Assembly: GCF_001653235.2 (NCBI RefSeq)
Contig: NC_035790.1
Span: 8,184,001 to 8,248,000 of the forward strand
Direction: 5' to 3'
Source of the DNA: Pochonia chlamydosporia 170
Taxonomy: Eukaryota > Ascomycota > Sordariomycetes > Hypocreales > Clavicipitaceae
DNA length: 64,000 nt
Positions within the stretch are counted from its first letter, which is position 1. Each line of letters opens with the position of its first letter. Made by a program: the position numbers and the translations under genes. This document shows positions 10,426-21,284 of the stretch, piece by piece. The notes beneath the pieces were generated by a model, which ran no database searches, had not been told where the DNA came from, and saw only the letters and a list, made by a program, of their open reading frames with translations.

Positions 10426-11799
10426 CAGTCACTTGACAAAAGTCACGATAATGGCGGAATGCAGCCCCATTTTGCCACTCAACCCAACAACTAAAATGCC
10501 GCATTTTGCGCCCAAATTTAGCTCAATTAATTTGTAACTTAAGCTAGTTAATAGTAGATGGTTTATCTACTAGAAAATGCAGCTAGTACTTTATGTACTA
10601 ACCACAGGCTTTCACAACTACAGCTATTTGCCGCGGCATTAAATTAATAAGCCAGTTTAAGAGGTCATCTTTAAATAGCTCCCAAGACTTAATTGCAGCC
10701 TTACAGAGGCGTTATTTTGTGCGATTATTAGAGGTTATTCCTGCTAGTTCTAGATAACGCTTTGCAATATCCTCTTTAAGTAACTTCCATAGATTTTCAA
10801 TTAGATTAAGGTTAGGCGAATATGCTGGCCAGTCCACCAATTCTACCCTATTCTCTTTGGCCCAATTTCTTAACTATTCCTGTACTAATTGGCATGTATG
10901 CGTGGAAGCATTATCCTAGGCAAATTTATAACCGGGTTCTGCAATTGTAGGAAGTTAAAATTAAAGGCATTTAAGTACACGTTGCCCGGTAATGCCGCCA
11001 CGAGCTAATTCCAAGTCCCTAAGCATTAGGTACAAAGAGGTCTTTCTGTTATACAAAAAACCGGCCTAGAATATCTGGGAATGTCTTGTGGGCTTATTTT
11101 AAGGCTTTACATTCTGTGGTAGAAGCCATTTGCCCTATAGATATTAGTATTAGTTAGAATAGATGATCTTCTGAGATGTACTTTACGGCAATAAGCCTAT
11201 GGATGCCTCTCTCCCTTTCCACGTTTAATTGTAGTCTTATCTGAGAAGATCTATTTGCGCTAAAATAAGGGCAACTTATAAAGGTATTTTTGTGCAAATT
11301 CTAGCCTTTCTAGGGCTAGCTCTAGTGTTAATTTTAGTTACTATAGAGCTTTCTTGTGCTAAATACTCTCTTTTATAAGGAACCAGGTTAATGTCCTAAT
11401 AGAGCAACTAAGACTAGCTTGCTAAAGGATATCATTATTCTTAATGAAAGGGTTATCCCTAATTAATTAAAATATATGTCTTTTATTGCGGTCTAAGAAC
11501 ATTAGTGGCCGGCCAGAACGCGGCAAAGATTGTGCTAATATTTAGTCGCAATAGCAGCATTAAATGCCATACGCGGTTGCAAGCGGAACTCCTTTATTCT
11601 TAGCGATTTCTCGCCCTATTATTCCCGATTTAAATGTAGATATAATTCTTGCCCTCTTGTGAGGGCTATATTTAAGTCTGGAAGACATTACATTAATTTT
11701 GGCAGAATTATAGTGGTTTGAAGAGGAAGTGTGCAGACGGAAGGTGACGTGGCGTAACGCGGTGGCGCGTTAATTATCGTGACTTTTGTCACCCCACTG
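10426..11799 (-). mobile_element. Tc1/mariner transposon, complete but mutated
   Basis: 1374-bp element flanked by TA (10424-10425, 11800-11801). Terminal inverted repeats: CAGTCACTTGACAAAAGTCA at the left end and CAGTGGGGTGACAAAAGTCA read inward from the right, both continuing CGATAAT. The interior is AT-rich and encodes a disrupted transposase on the minus strand. It has inserted at the end of the SF1 helicase fragment. The TIR sequence differs from that of the MITEs beyond the first four bases, so it is not their obvious parent. Confidence 0.93.
10598..11687 (-). pseudogene. Tc1/mariner transposase, inactivated
   Basis: Begins MSSRLKYSPHKRARIISTFK with an HTH-like N-terminus. The DDE catalytic residues are still visible: FSDKTTI (first D), DNASTHTC (second D) and SPNLNLIENLW (E). 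Many in-frame stops occur, several TAG where conserved tryptophan (TGG) is expected (for example between LVQE and LRNWAKEN), plus at least one frame change. This pattern fits C-to-T mutation at CpA, as in repeat-induced point mutation. Spacing between the second D and the E is 38 residues by my count, not the 34 of classical Tc1. Confidence 0.85.
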
Positions 11800-11801
11800 T
11801 A

Positions 11802-12780
11802 CCTCTAACGTTCACCGGTATAAAGGGACCAATAGGTCTTAACAATGCTCTAACTGGTTCCGCCAATACCTTCCTGCGGCCGAGACAACCATGTCTTTAT
11901 TGACATGGAGAGCGACGAATCTTCCAAAGGAAAATCCTTATTTGGCTTATTGGTCGGTGGCGCCGTGTGTAGCCTCATCCAACGTCACAGAAGGATGAAT
12001 CACGCCTTCGGAAATGCCAGGCGAAAGCATAACAAGTGTCGGTGATAGTCTGCCGAGACTGACATTGGTATGTGAACATGAACGGCGCGCAGCATTTGGT
12101 TGGTCTCAGCAACCTCGAAATCCAGGTTGCCTTGGTGTCACCCGCAACTGCTGCGTTGACTTCGTTGAGGGTGGTTCGCACGCACTGTGAACAAGACTCC
12201 GCCTCGGATACCTCTGTGGTTACGACTGTCTTTCTAGACGCAGTCTCGGGATTGGGCCCTGCACACTCTGACACCCAAGCCAATGAAGCCGCTATGCCTC
12301 ACGTGTCACCAGATGTCCAACCGGAATCTCCGGCACCTCCAGCGCCTCCCGCTGCGACGCCTCCTGCAGCGAGCACACAAATGCCAGCCGACTCAGGAAG
12401 CGCCATCCACGGCGCCAGGGCCCTTAGGCGCCGAATGGATCAGATTGCACACCAGCAGACTGCTCCACGAGCACCAAGACACCCAGAATGCAACGACGTT
12501 CAGCAACGCAACCAACTAAACCACATCGTAGCCATAACGGCCAGCCGTCATACCGACGTTTTGTCTCAGAATGTTGTCCAGGGACGGCGAGAGCCGACCG
12601 GGGTGGTACAGGTCACCCGTCAACCACAAGAGCGAAGCGATGACAACTGCTACCATGTGAGGTCGGAGACAGAGCTGGGGAGAGAGGGATGATGACAATC
12701 AAACGGTCGCTTGTGAACCATGAGTAGAGAAACGGTTTCTGGTCAGTCGGGACGCAACGGGTTTAAACTTAGGCCACATA
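11802..12780 (+). other. Accessory DNA with unrecognised ORF 12072-12692
   Basis: Between the transposon and the next MITE. The longest frame (12072-12692, 206 codons) is rich in Ala, Pro, Ser and Thr, including APPAPPAATPPAAST, and has no domain I recognise. It may be chance coding in GC-rich relic DNA; a few residues before it resemble helicase continuation. I would not call a gene with confidence. Confidence 0.3.
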
Positions 12781-12912
12781 CAGGGCGGGGAGGAGGGTTT
12801 TCAAAAGTATGTAAACTCATAAAACGCACCTCATATCTCAGTGTATGCTAACGTATATTAAGATGTGTTGGTGTATACTTGGCTGTGGGCAAATACCTTT
12901 TACCACAGACTG
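12781..12912. mobile_element. MITE, 132 bp, inverted relative to other copies
   Basis: Starts CAGGGCGGGGAGGAGGGTTT. The other end, read inward, is CAGTCTGTGGTAAAAGGTAT. TA at 12779-12780 and 12913-12914. The core read on the minus strand contains CCAAGTATACACCAACACAT, which matches the copies at 7901 and 9881. Left terminus diverged. Confidence 0.88.
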
Positions 12913-13055
12913 TACAGTCAGGCACGGGTCGCAGGTGCTGAACTCGGAAACTTTTGAGAACCAGCACATCTTTCTCATTTCGGGGACGATTATTGTGACA
13001 GCGAGAAGCAAGATGGTTCTGCAACCGGGTATTTCAGGTTTTCATTTCTGGCGAA

Positions 13056-13637
13056 ATGAAGAAAACATCGCAATCCGACGCAGCACTAGAGCCTGTTGAA
13101 TAATCGAAGAGTGCAAAGGCCTCGGGCTCCGGAGGAAAATCGCACAACGATAAACAACCAGAATTGCAGCAGAAACGAAAGGCAAGACAAACATCACTGG
13201 CCAAAGAACATCCACAGGATGGCAACCAGTCAGGGAACAGGCAACCACCAGCACGACAAAGAAAACGAAAGACAAGTCCATCATCTGTTGTTGGGGAGGA
13301 CTCAGACATTGCTAAACTGGCAAAGAACGAACAAGCGCAAGACGCTGGACAACGACAACAAATGAAGGCAAAAAGAAGACTGATGAGACTGATCTTCGTG
13401 AGGAGCTTGATTTGGCGAAGAAAGCAGGTAACAAGGAATTTGAAGATTTTGGGATGACAGGCACAGATTTGCATCTCGCCACCATACACAAAATAGACGA
13501 ACTGATGGACGAGTTACACAGTTCCACCAAAAAGCGTCGTAAGTGTTAGGGTTACCCAAGACTCTTTCAGCTAGCTAACATAATGAACCACAGTGGGACT
13601 CGAAACAACACAGGACAAACACAGCCAAGTAACATGA
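13056..13637 (+). pseudogene. Broken small coiled-coil-type gene
   Basis: Reading from ATG 13056 (MKKTSQSDAALEPVE), the frame meets a TAA after 15 codons but continues coding-like beyond it (Lys/Gln-rich, KASGSGGKSHNDKQPE). A frame change near 13365 leads to TDETDLREELDLAKKAGNKE and KIDELMDELHSSTKKR. A plausible intron 13539-13593 (GTAAGT..CAG) then joins to a short final exon ending TGA at 13637. The stop plus frameshift suggest a recently disabled gene. Family not recognised. It lies 170 bp upstream of the AAA ATPase in the same orientation. Confidence 0.45.
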
Positions 13638-13808
13638 CATTCGTGACGGAAGAGTGAGGCTGCATATGGAAACGCAGAGTCCATTGGCTGGACGAGTCGT
13701 ACACAGCCTCAAATATTTTGTGGCTGTTTGATAAGTATCCGTAGCTGAACTCAGCAATATGCCAACTTGTAGCAGACTATCGTGTCTCGCGAGAATTCAG
13801 TTACAAAG

Positions 13809-16322
13809 ATGCATCATCAACAAAGCGGATCAGGGGCAAAGTGCTTTGCCAGGAAGCGCACCCGAACGGTAGACAGTTCCTCGGAAGATTCCTGCTCCGA
13901 TGGGTCAGATGGACCAGATGGTATGAGCTTATGAAAAGCATCCCAATGACTCTACAAACTAGAACTAATGAAATGCAGTTACTCGCATAAGAACTACCGA
14001 GAACGCCAGGGATGCCTTTCCAATCCAAGTCGACTGGCGACGCCTACTCTGCCAAAATCTTCATCTCGATCATGAAGAAACCGACAATGTTATCAGGGCG
14101 TCTCTGCAGGGTATCATGCAGAGGCTCAAAGAAGCTGATCGCTTGTTGCAAATGTCCTCCAACGTAGACCAATTAATGGTCCCGGAGTACCAGACCATGC
14201 ACAGAGTTCGTTGCCATGAACAACTTACGACAGAACTCTTCTTAGGCGAGCCATGGCCAGTAAGGAACACCAGCGGCGATATCCACCTAAGAGGGAGCGG
14301 ACTTGTGGACAATCTAGAATTACATTTGGAGCGTCATAAGGGGCTAGCTTTCATTGTGTATAGGGACTACGCCTGCTGCAATACGAATCAAGATGACGAA
14401 ACCAGGCAACAAACCGCGCCAATAGTCCAAGCCGGCGCCTTGGAGAGTCTCCAAATGGGCGAGTCGGTGTCCATCGTCGCCAGCACGCTTCTTCACGCCT
14501 TGGAAGAGCTATGGTCAGTGGGAGTTGACAGCTCATTGCCTCCAAAGTTCGCCCCTTTCACAGAATTCAATGCCCCCTACGTTTGGTGGTACTACCAGAG
14601 AAATCAGCTGAAGACAAGGTTTGATGAGTTAAACCCGGAACACTTACAGTACATTTTGCTCTTCCAGACATATCTTGACAAACATTTGGGCTCCGAATAC
14701 CAGATTGTCGACCAACTCTTAGAGGACGGCCAAACAATGACCAAGTATTTGCAATACCTTTATGTATGTCACGAAATTCCTCTAATCAACATGGAGCCGA
14801 AGGGGTAAACTAAATGACTGCCAGATCCCCGGAGAGATACAACTATCAAAGCGAGACGGGGACGATGCCCGGTTCCACCGAGCTTTCAAAGCAACATCTT
14901 GGTTGCAGAACTTTAGCATGGGAACGAACGTGAGAGGTACCAATGGCAACAACTCGCCAGAACTACGCCTAGGAATTACCGGAACATCCTGGAGCTATGA
15001 CGGCTCCTTCCAAAAGAATACAGAACTATGGAACTTCAAGTGCAAGTTTGGCAGTCACGAGATTTTCGACATCAAGGACCTTGATATACTTCCTCTCAGC
15101 TTCGCTGATCCTGAGGTAGCCCAGACACTGCGACATCGCGGAGAGAGGTTTTGGGAGTGCAGGTGGCCAACTTACATCTCCTACCACAGCGACTGCAACC
15201 TCGATGCAGTAAGCAGGCCCACACTCTTGTCGTTGTTGTTGATGAATCTCCAGCTGACCATGTCATTTGAAGCAAGATGTTCGTCACATGGTTGACTACA
15301 ACACATACAAGGAAATGCATCCCCCGCCGGCGGACCGGGTCCCCAATAAAGACGATCTTGGAATCGAAGCAACCACGATGGACGCACCACTGCCAAATGA
15401 TGATGTCCTCCTCTGTCTGCCAGCAGTAGTCCCAGGGTACCATATGCACAAGAAGGAATGGTTCCCGCTCCATGTCAGCCGCATACGGCACGTGCGGTGG
15501 AACGACGATGCATATACGAGGCTTGTAGTCCCCGAGAACAAAAAGAAGCTAATCAAAGCCCTCGTTATCAAGCAAATCATGGCCGAGGAGAGCACCGATC
15601 TTATAAGCGGCAAGGGCAATGGCTTGTTCATCTTGCTTCACGGTGGCCCGGGGACAGGCAAGACTTTGACCGCAGAGAGCGTGGCCGAAATAGCTCGAAA
15701 GCCTCTCTATCGTGTGACATGTGGCGATGTTGGTACCAAGCCTGAGGAAGTGGAGAGATATCTCGAGACTGTGCTTCTACTTGGCAAGAGATGGGGATGT
15801 GTTGTGCTCTTGGATGAAGCTGATGTCTTTCTCATGCAGCGGTCAGTCGAGGATTTCAAGCGTAATGCCCTCGTCTCTGTCTTCCTTCGCGTGCTCGAGT
15901 ACTACGATGGCATCCTGATCCTGACGAGCAACCGTGTTGGTACCTTTGATGCGGCCTTCAAGTCACGCATCCAGCTGTCGCTTCATTACCCGCCGCTGAC
16001 AGAGCAGGATCGGTTAAAAATCTGGACAACTTTCGTAGAACATGTTGAGGGATTGACCAACTCGCAAACTGCGTCGCTTGGAATCCGATCCAGCGAGATT
16101 AAGGACAGGCTGCCCCAGTTGGCCAAGAAGATGCTCAACGGCCGGGAAATTCGCAACGCTGTATCAACAGCAAGACAGCTCGCCATGTTTGAACAAGAAG
16201 CCATGGGGTACGAGCACCTAGAAACGGTGGTTCTTGAGATGGAAAAGTTTGACCAATATGCTACTGAGTTGAAGGGCGGGCTGACCGATGATGTGGTCGC
16301 ACGACATTTTCAAGAGCGTTGA
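13809..16322 (+). CDS. AAA+ ATPase with DUF7025-type N-terminal region
   Basis: Predicted 776-residue ATPase of a large fungal family with an N-terminal DUF7025-like region and a C-terminal AAA+ core; the biological role is not established. Exons by frame and splice consensus: 13809-13920, 13979-14763, 14825-15208, 15273-16322 (introns of 58, 61 and 64 nt). N-terminal landmarks: LGEPWPVRN, DIHLRGSGLVDNLELHL, HKGLAFIVYRDYACCN, APYVWWYYQRN and FDIKDLDILPLSFADPE. Walker A GGPGTGKT at about 551-558, Walker B VVLLDEADVF at about 604-613, then the sensor-type ILTSNRVGTFD and a C-terminal lid. All catalytic motifs are intact, so the gene appears functional although it borders the decayed island. Start chosen as the first in-frame ATG of the exon (MHHQQSGSG); an upstream exon cannot be excluded. 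Confidence 0.88.
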
Positions 16323-17119
16323 GAGGAAAATTTGAAACGTCTACTTGATCAGATCAGAGGGTGGGTTTAAGGAAATGAGTATATATTCTTGCACAGGAAC
16401 AACGGAAAATTAATCAGCAAAACAAAAGAATCCCAACATGTCTTCAATTAAGACACGATTATTGCCCGGGTATTCGCCATTTTTCTGCTTCGGTTTGAAC
16501 AAACTACCAGTTACGAAGAGTTTCGAGTTCTAAGAGGCAGGATTCTCGCAAGAAAATATCTAACCTGACGGGGGCATCAGCACCTCCCAGACTACAGTTG
16601 AAAACCATTGTGCAGTGGTACATGACAACCAGCTGCATTTCCCTCAAAAGAGAAAGCCCTGTTTCTTCATTGTGAAAAGTATTGGCTTAGGTTTCACCTC
16701 GACTACCGCAAGAGGGAAGAGGAAAGAGTATAAGCCTTTGCCAAGGAGTTAAGTCATGATGAGGTCCCGGAGGAAAAGTCGCCCAGCTTTGGAGGCGAGC
16801 TGAAACATCCTAGCCTTGGCAGAAACCTGTCCACTTAAAATATGACAAGTATATGCGGCGTAGAGTACGAGATGTTTTGTCATTTTCGGTGTGACGATTG
16901 GTGTTGCTTCGGTTGGTGCCTGTAGCAATGCATGTCTTCCCAACCCCCGCTCCTAGGTGTCATTCAGATGCTCTTTTTGCGTTGAAACTCAACATTGAAT
17001 CTTTTTAAGACAAGACTTTCTGTAAAACGACTTGACTTGGTAAGATATCTCCCAAACCAGCACAGTATCCAACAATCTATCCCAAAGCTGACGTTTGGCA
17101 AGAGAAGACAAACGATGAA
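16323..17119. other. Intergenic between AAA ATPase and SET genes
   Basis: No coding signal recognised on either strand; presumably a terminator and the promoter of the following SET gene. Confidence 0.6.
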
Positions 17120-18287
17120 ATGGAAAGTAAAGTGAAAAGCTCAGTTTTCGCCCTTCAAGATGTTCCCGGTAAGGGTAAGGGCCTTGTTGCGACTGAAACT
17201 ATTCCTAAAGGTACACGGATCTTATCTGAGAGACCATTAATCCGAGTGCCTCGTGACCAGCCAGAAAGCAAAAAACTGTTTGAGTCAGTTCTCCAGCAAG
17301 TCCATGCTCTCGATGACGTCCAGCTGCAAGCGTTCCTATCGCTTCGAAACATTCACAAAGGCAAAACTACTTCCGAGCAGTACATGGGAATAATTCGAAC
17401 CAATGGCCTCCCAATCGGACTTGATGGGCTCGAAGCAGGAATCTTTGTCAATGCATGTCGTATAAACCATGCCTGCGATAATAACGCGCAGAAGAATTGG
17501 AACGAGAACATTAAGTGCCATACGGTACATGCGCTGAGAGATATCCCGGAGGGGGAAGAGATCACCGTTTTCTATCTTCGTGTCGTTGAGAGCCGCGAGC
17601 AGCGTCAAGCAGCTCTACAGGAGAAATTTCACTTTACATGTTGCTGCCGCCTGTGCTCTTTAGATCCAGCACTAAGCCGTAAAAGTGATCAAAGACTGGA
17701 AGAGATTCTGAAGCTGGACCAGCTCATCAGCCGAGGTGGACTGGAGGCGATCATAAAGTCGCCCTTACAGGTCCTTCGGTATGTTGATCAGCAGGTTCAA
17801 CTTTACGAAGAGCAAGGGCCAGGCGACGGGCCTGGGCCGAGCATTTCTTGACGCTGCCCAGATTGTCATTGCTCACGGGGACCTGGCAAGAGGAAAGATC
17901 TTCGCGGAGAGGGCGGTTTCATCATGGCTGGTGATGGCTGGTGATGATAGCACCGAGGTGGTTCAGTATGGACAGTGGTCTAGGGATCCGTCGTACCTTG
18001 AGCTGTATGGAATGTCGATGAAGTGGAAAACCGCAGTGGGCGAAAAACCGGCTGGGCTTGATCTGAATGCATTTGAAGACTGGCTCTGGCGGAGGAAGAC
18101 GACGAAGAAGAAGTCGAAAAAGACGAAAAAGAAGCCTTCAAACCAGCCAAAGGCATTTACGGACCGTGAGACCTTTCCCAGCTTCAAAGATCTCCCGAAC
18201 GACAAGCAAAATGGTACAGCCTCCCACAAAGCCGGCGACAAGCTGAACCCGTCATCGCTAGACGCTTGGTGCATCTTAGGGGAGATT
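17120..18287 (+). CDS. SET-domain protein module 1, with frameshift
   Basis: SET domain of the SMYD/SET5-like class (lysine methyltransferase fold) followed by a TPR-like C-terminal region. No N-terminal MYND finger is present. Landmarks: KGKGLVATETIPKGTRILSE, RINHACDNNAQKNW, then EEITVFYL and a post-SET cysteine cluster FTCCCRLC. The frame 17120-17851 ends prematurely; the homologous C-terminal region (GLGRAFLDAAQIVIAHGD to FEDWLWRRK) is in another frame, displaced by one base at a GGG run at 17816-17818. No valid intron of the right length explains the shift. The module is followed, without a stop, by a Lys-rich linker and the N-terminus of module 2, so the two may be one gene. Either a real inactivating frameshift or a sequence error. 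Confidence 0.75.
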
Positions 18288-20042
18288 ATGGAAGTCAAAG
18301 GCCTCCCTCATTCATGGATGGAAGTAAAAGATATTGATGGGACGAAATTCCCTGTGTACTTCCATACAGAGCGTGGGAGCGAAGAATTGGTGTTTGGGTT
18401 GGCGCAGAAGGGTCACACAGTGGCCATTCTTTTGGCATCGCGCCATTTGTTTGTTTCCGGCGAAGTTGGCATTCGTCATGAGAACCCCCGGCTTCTTAAG
18501 GTATGAGAAAAGCGCCAGGCAGATTATAAGGATCAATCCCTTGCACGAATTCACTAACAGCGGTCCGATTTGCGCAACTGCAGGTATTTCCAATGCCACT
18601 TGCCCGCCTGCTAGCTCTGAAAGAACATGTTCGTCAGTCCATACCAGATGCCAACGGCTCCAGGACTTGCCACGGGTGCGGTACAAGGTCAGTGTCTCTG
18701 AAACGATGTAGCAAATGCCTCGCTGCCTGGTATTGCAACGCAGTAAGTCTCCAAGCTGTCTATCATACACATAATTGCAGTCATGTACTAACCCAGTCGG
18801 CAAAAGTCTTGTCAGAGTGTTGGCTGGAGCAAGAGCGGCCACAAGGCTGACTGCAAATGTCTCCAAGATCCTGATTTGCGAGGGCTGGCTGTTCTGGGTT
18901 TGAGCAATTTTGATGGCAATATCCAATTCCCATTGCCGTCCGCCGAGAGCTTTGAGATATGCTCACCGGAAGCCGACTTGCAGTCTAAACAGGTTGCTCT
19001 ACAGACTGGCACTCTAGATGTGGCAAAACGGGCCTCCGAACTGGCCCTCTCGAGCGACAAAAAGGTAGCAGAAGCGGTTGAAAAACAATATGCAGTCCGG
19101 GCCATCTCCGGAAAAGGATTGGGTCTTGTTGCTACAACGAAGATTGCCAAGGGTAGCCGTATCTTGGCGGAGAGCCCGATTTTCAGGGTTCCGAGAGATG
19201 AGTACAGCTTTCAAGCTGTCGAGCTTGTCGTTTCTCAGAATGTCCGAGGGCTTAATGCGAAAGAAAGAGAGCAATCCTTTGCTTTACATAATATTTACGG
19301 CAGCGAACATAGCATTGCAATGGGCATTTCCAGGACGAATGCGCTTCCACTGGGGTCTGACGCAAGTGAAGGAGGCTTGTTCCTGGAAGCATCCCGAATC
19401 AATCATTCCTGCAAGCACAACGCTCAGAACACATGGAACAGCAACCTCGGTAAGATCACCATTCATGCTATTAGAAATATAGAGGAAGGGGAGGAAATCA
19501 CGATATCTTACCTTGCTGGATCAGAGAACTACGCCGCCAGACAGTCACGACTAAAGGCTGCCTTCGAGTTTGTTTGTACCTGCGAACTTTGTTTGCAGCC
19601 TGGGCCTTGTCGTCAACAGAGCGACAACCGGCTTGGAAGAATAACGAAACTTGACCAGCAGATCGGGGATGGCATACGGATTGTTTCCACGCCACTAGCA
19701 TGTCTCAGTGACGCGCATACTCTGTTGGGCCTGTTAGGAGAAGAAGACATAGTTGACGCGAGAGTGCCAAGGGTCTACTATGATGCGCTTCAAATTGCGA
19801 TTGCTAATGGAGATGAGGCTAGAGCCAAAGTATTCGCGGAGAGAGCGAAGGCCGCGTGGCTGGTTCTTCAGGGAGAAGACGGTCCCGACACGCTCCGATT
19901 AAAGGGGTATGCGGAAGACCCTACGACTCACATGCTGTACAGGACCACGATGAAGTGGAAGCAAGTAGCGGCGAAGATACCACGGAATCTTGACCCGAAA
20001 GAATTTGAAGACTGGCTGTGGAAAAGGAAACAATCCAGATAG
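18288..20042 (+). CDS. MYND-SET-TPR protein (SMYD-like), module 2
   Basis: SET-domain protein with MYND zinc finger, the SMYD arrangement; the family methylates lysines in proteins, substrate unknown. Exons: up to 18500, 18584-18742, 18807-20042 (introns of 83 and 64 nt). The N-terminal region (LPHSWMEVKDIDGTKFPV, GIRHENPRLLK) precedes the MYND finger CHGCG..CSKC..WYCN..CQ..GW..GHKADC, split by the second intron. SET landmarks: GKGLGLVATTKIAKGSRILA, RINHSCKHNAQNTW and EEITISYL, then post-SET FVCTCELC and a TPR-like C-terminus ending DWLWKRK. Start given is ATG 18288, but the open frame is continuous upstream with module 1, and family members also share residues just before it (SSLDAWCILGEI), so the true start is uncertain. 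Confidence 0.85.
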
Positions 20043-21284
20043 CTTGCCTTTCCGGACAAAGAAACGAATTTGCACATGTCTTGATGGGACAGCCGTCCAA
20101 CAAATTGTCGGCACTAGCAAAGCGGCCATGATATTCGCATCCCGAAGACTGTATTTATTACGGGCGTAGGTTAGTAGGTTTAATTAAATACTATAAAAGT
20201 AACTTGATGAGTTCTAGATGTGCGCTAAGAGGTGTTTAGTGAAGCTGCTTCTAGTGCTTTTAATTAGATGGAAGCGGTATGCTTTGGCTTCCTCCGGACT
20301 GTTAGTCCTCAGCCTTAATTGTGGCGGATTATACGGTCGCTATTGGCAGCCGGGCGGGTCGCGTGTTAGTGATGAAGTTCTCTTAGAGTATACTCCGTAT
20401 TGTAGGCATGGTTGTCGTTTGGTGCGAGCGATGGATAAGAGTAATTGCTGTCACCCGGGGTCCTGTAACTTGTCAACTCCTTAGCTGCCTGAAACAAGCG
20501 TTGCTGTGCCTCCTGTGGCATTTGAAGACATTCATCCATACTTGTCGGATTGTGATGAGACATACAGTTAGAGGACTTTATGAGGCGGTCCGGTACTACG
20601 GAATACATAACAACCAGCGGCACTTCGCTCGATGGAGAAACGCCTGTTTCTGTATTGCGAAATTGGTTGGCTTTTGCAACATAATGTGAGTCATGTATTT
20701 GGCACAATCTAGTGGATGGCTTGACAACTCAATGTGCCATGCAGATTGTAATCAACATGCATGAACATGCAATGAGGCACAATGCATGGCAACGCTACAG
20801 GCAGCAAGACATGTCTGAGAGCGGCCGATGCTTGATGCAGACGGAATATGAGACAAGACGAATCATCTCGTCTCATTGTGCACTTAACCTCGGAGAATGA
20901 CCCGCGTCAGAAAGATCTTTTCGAGAAGCGACATGTCAGCTTTTGCAGAGAGAGATGCGTACACAGTTGGATCAAGACAATTTCTGAGATTGGAAAGTCG
21001 CTAGCAAACACGAATACGGAAGGCATATCAGACCTACCTTCAGATTTAATGCGGCATATTGTACACAGTACGCAGACCTGTCACAATGTGCTGTATAAAC
21101 TGCAGGATGCTTATGTTTGTGATGAGTCCAACAACGACAGATTGTGTCTTGTTACATGTAGATGAATCGTGTCAACCTCCCCAGCCCAATCCTACACCAG
21201 CCAAGACATCCCATTATTTTCCATGGAATTGTATTGAACAGCCAACCGTTGATCCGTTATCTCAATGCCAAGAGCCAATCTTGG
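20043..21284. other. Intergenic, no gene recognised
   Basis: Only short frames without domains on both strands. Somewhat AT-rich and repeat-like; nothing supportable. Confidence 0.5.

Noticed and set aside
10426..11799. Tc1/mariner element as the parent of the MITEs
   Set aside because: Terminal repeats agree only in the first bases (CAGT); the inner repeat sequence and cores differ.
13034..13489. 151-codon minus-strand frame, Cys-rich
   Set aside because: Antisense to the broken Lys/Gln-rich forward gene, which has the better splice structure and composition.
14764..14824. Apparent stop and frame change in the AAA ATPase
   Set aside because: Explained by a normal 61-nt intron (GTATGT..CCAG); the spliced protein matches the family (YLYIPGEIQL).
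17796..17830. Possible intron to explain the SET module 1 frameshift
   Set aside because: GTATGT at 17779 with nearby AG sites gives lengths that are too short or the wrong phase, so a base insertion is preferred.
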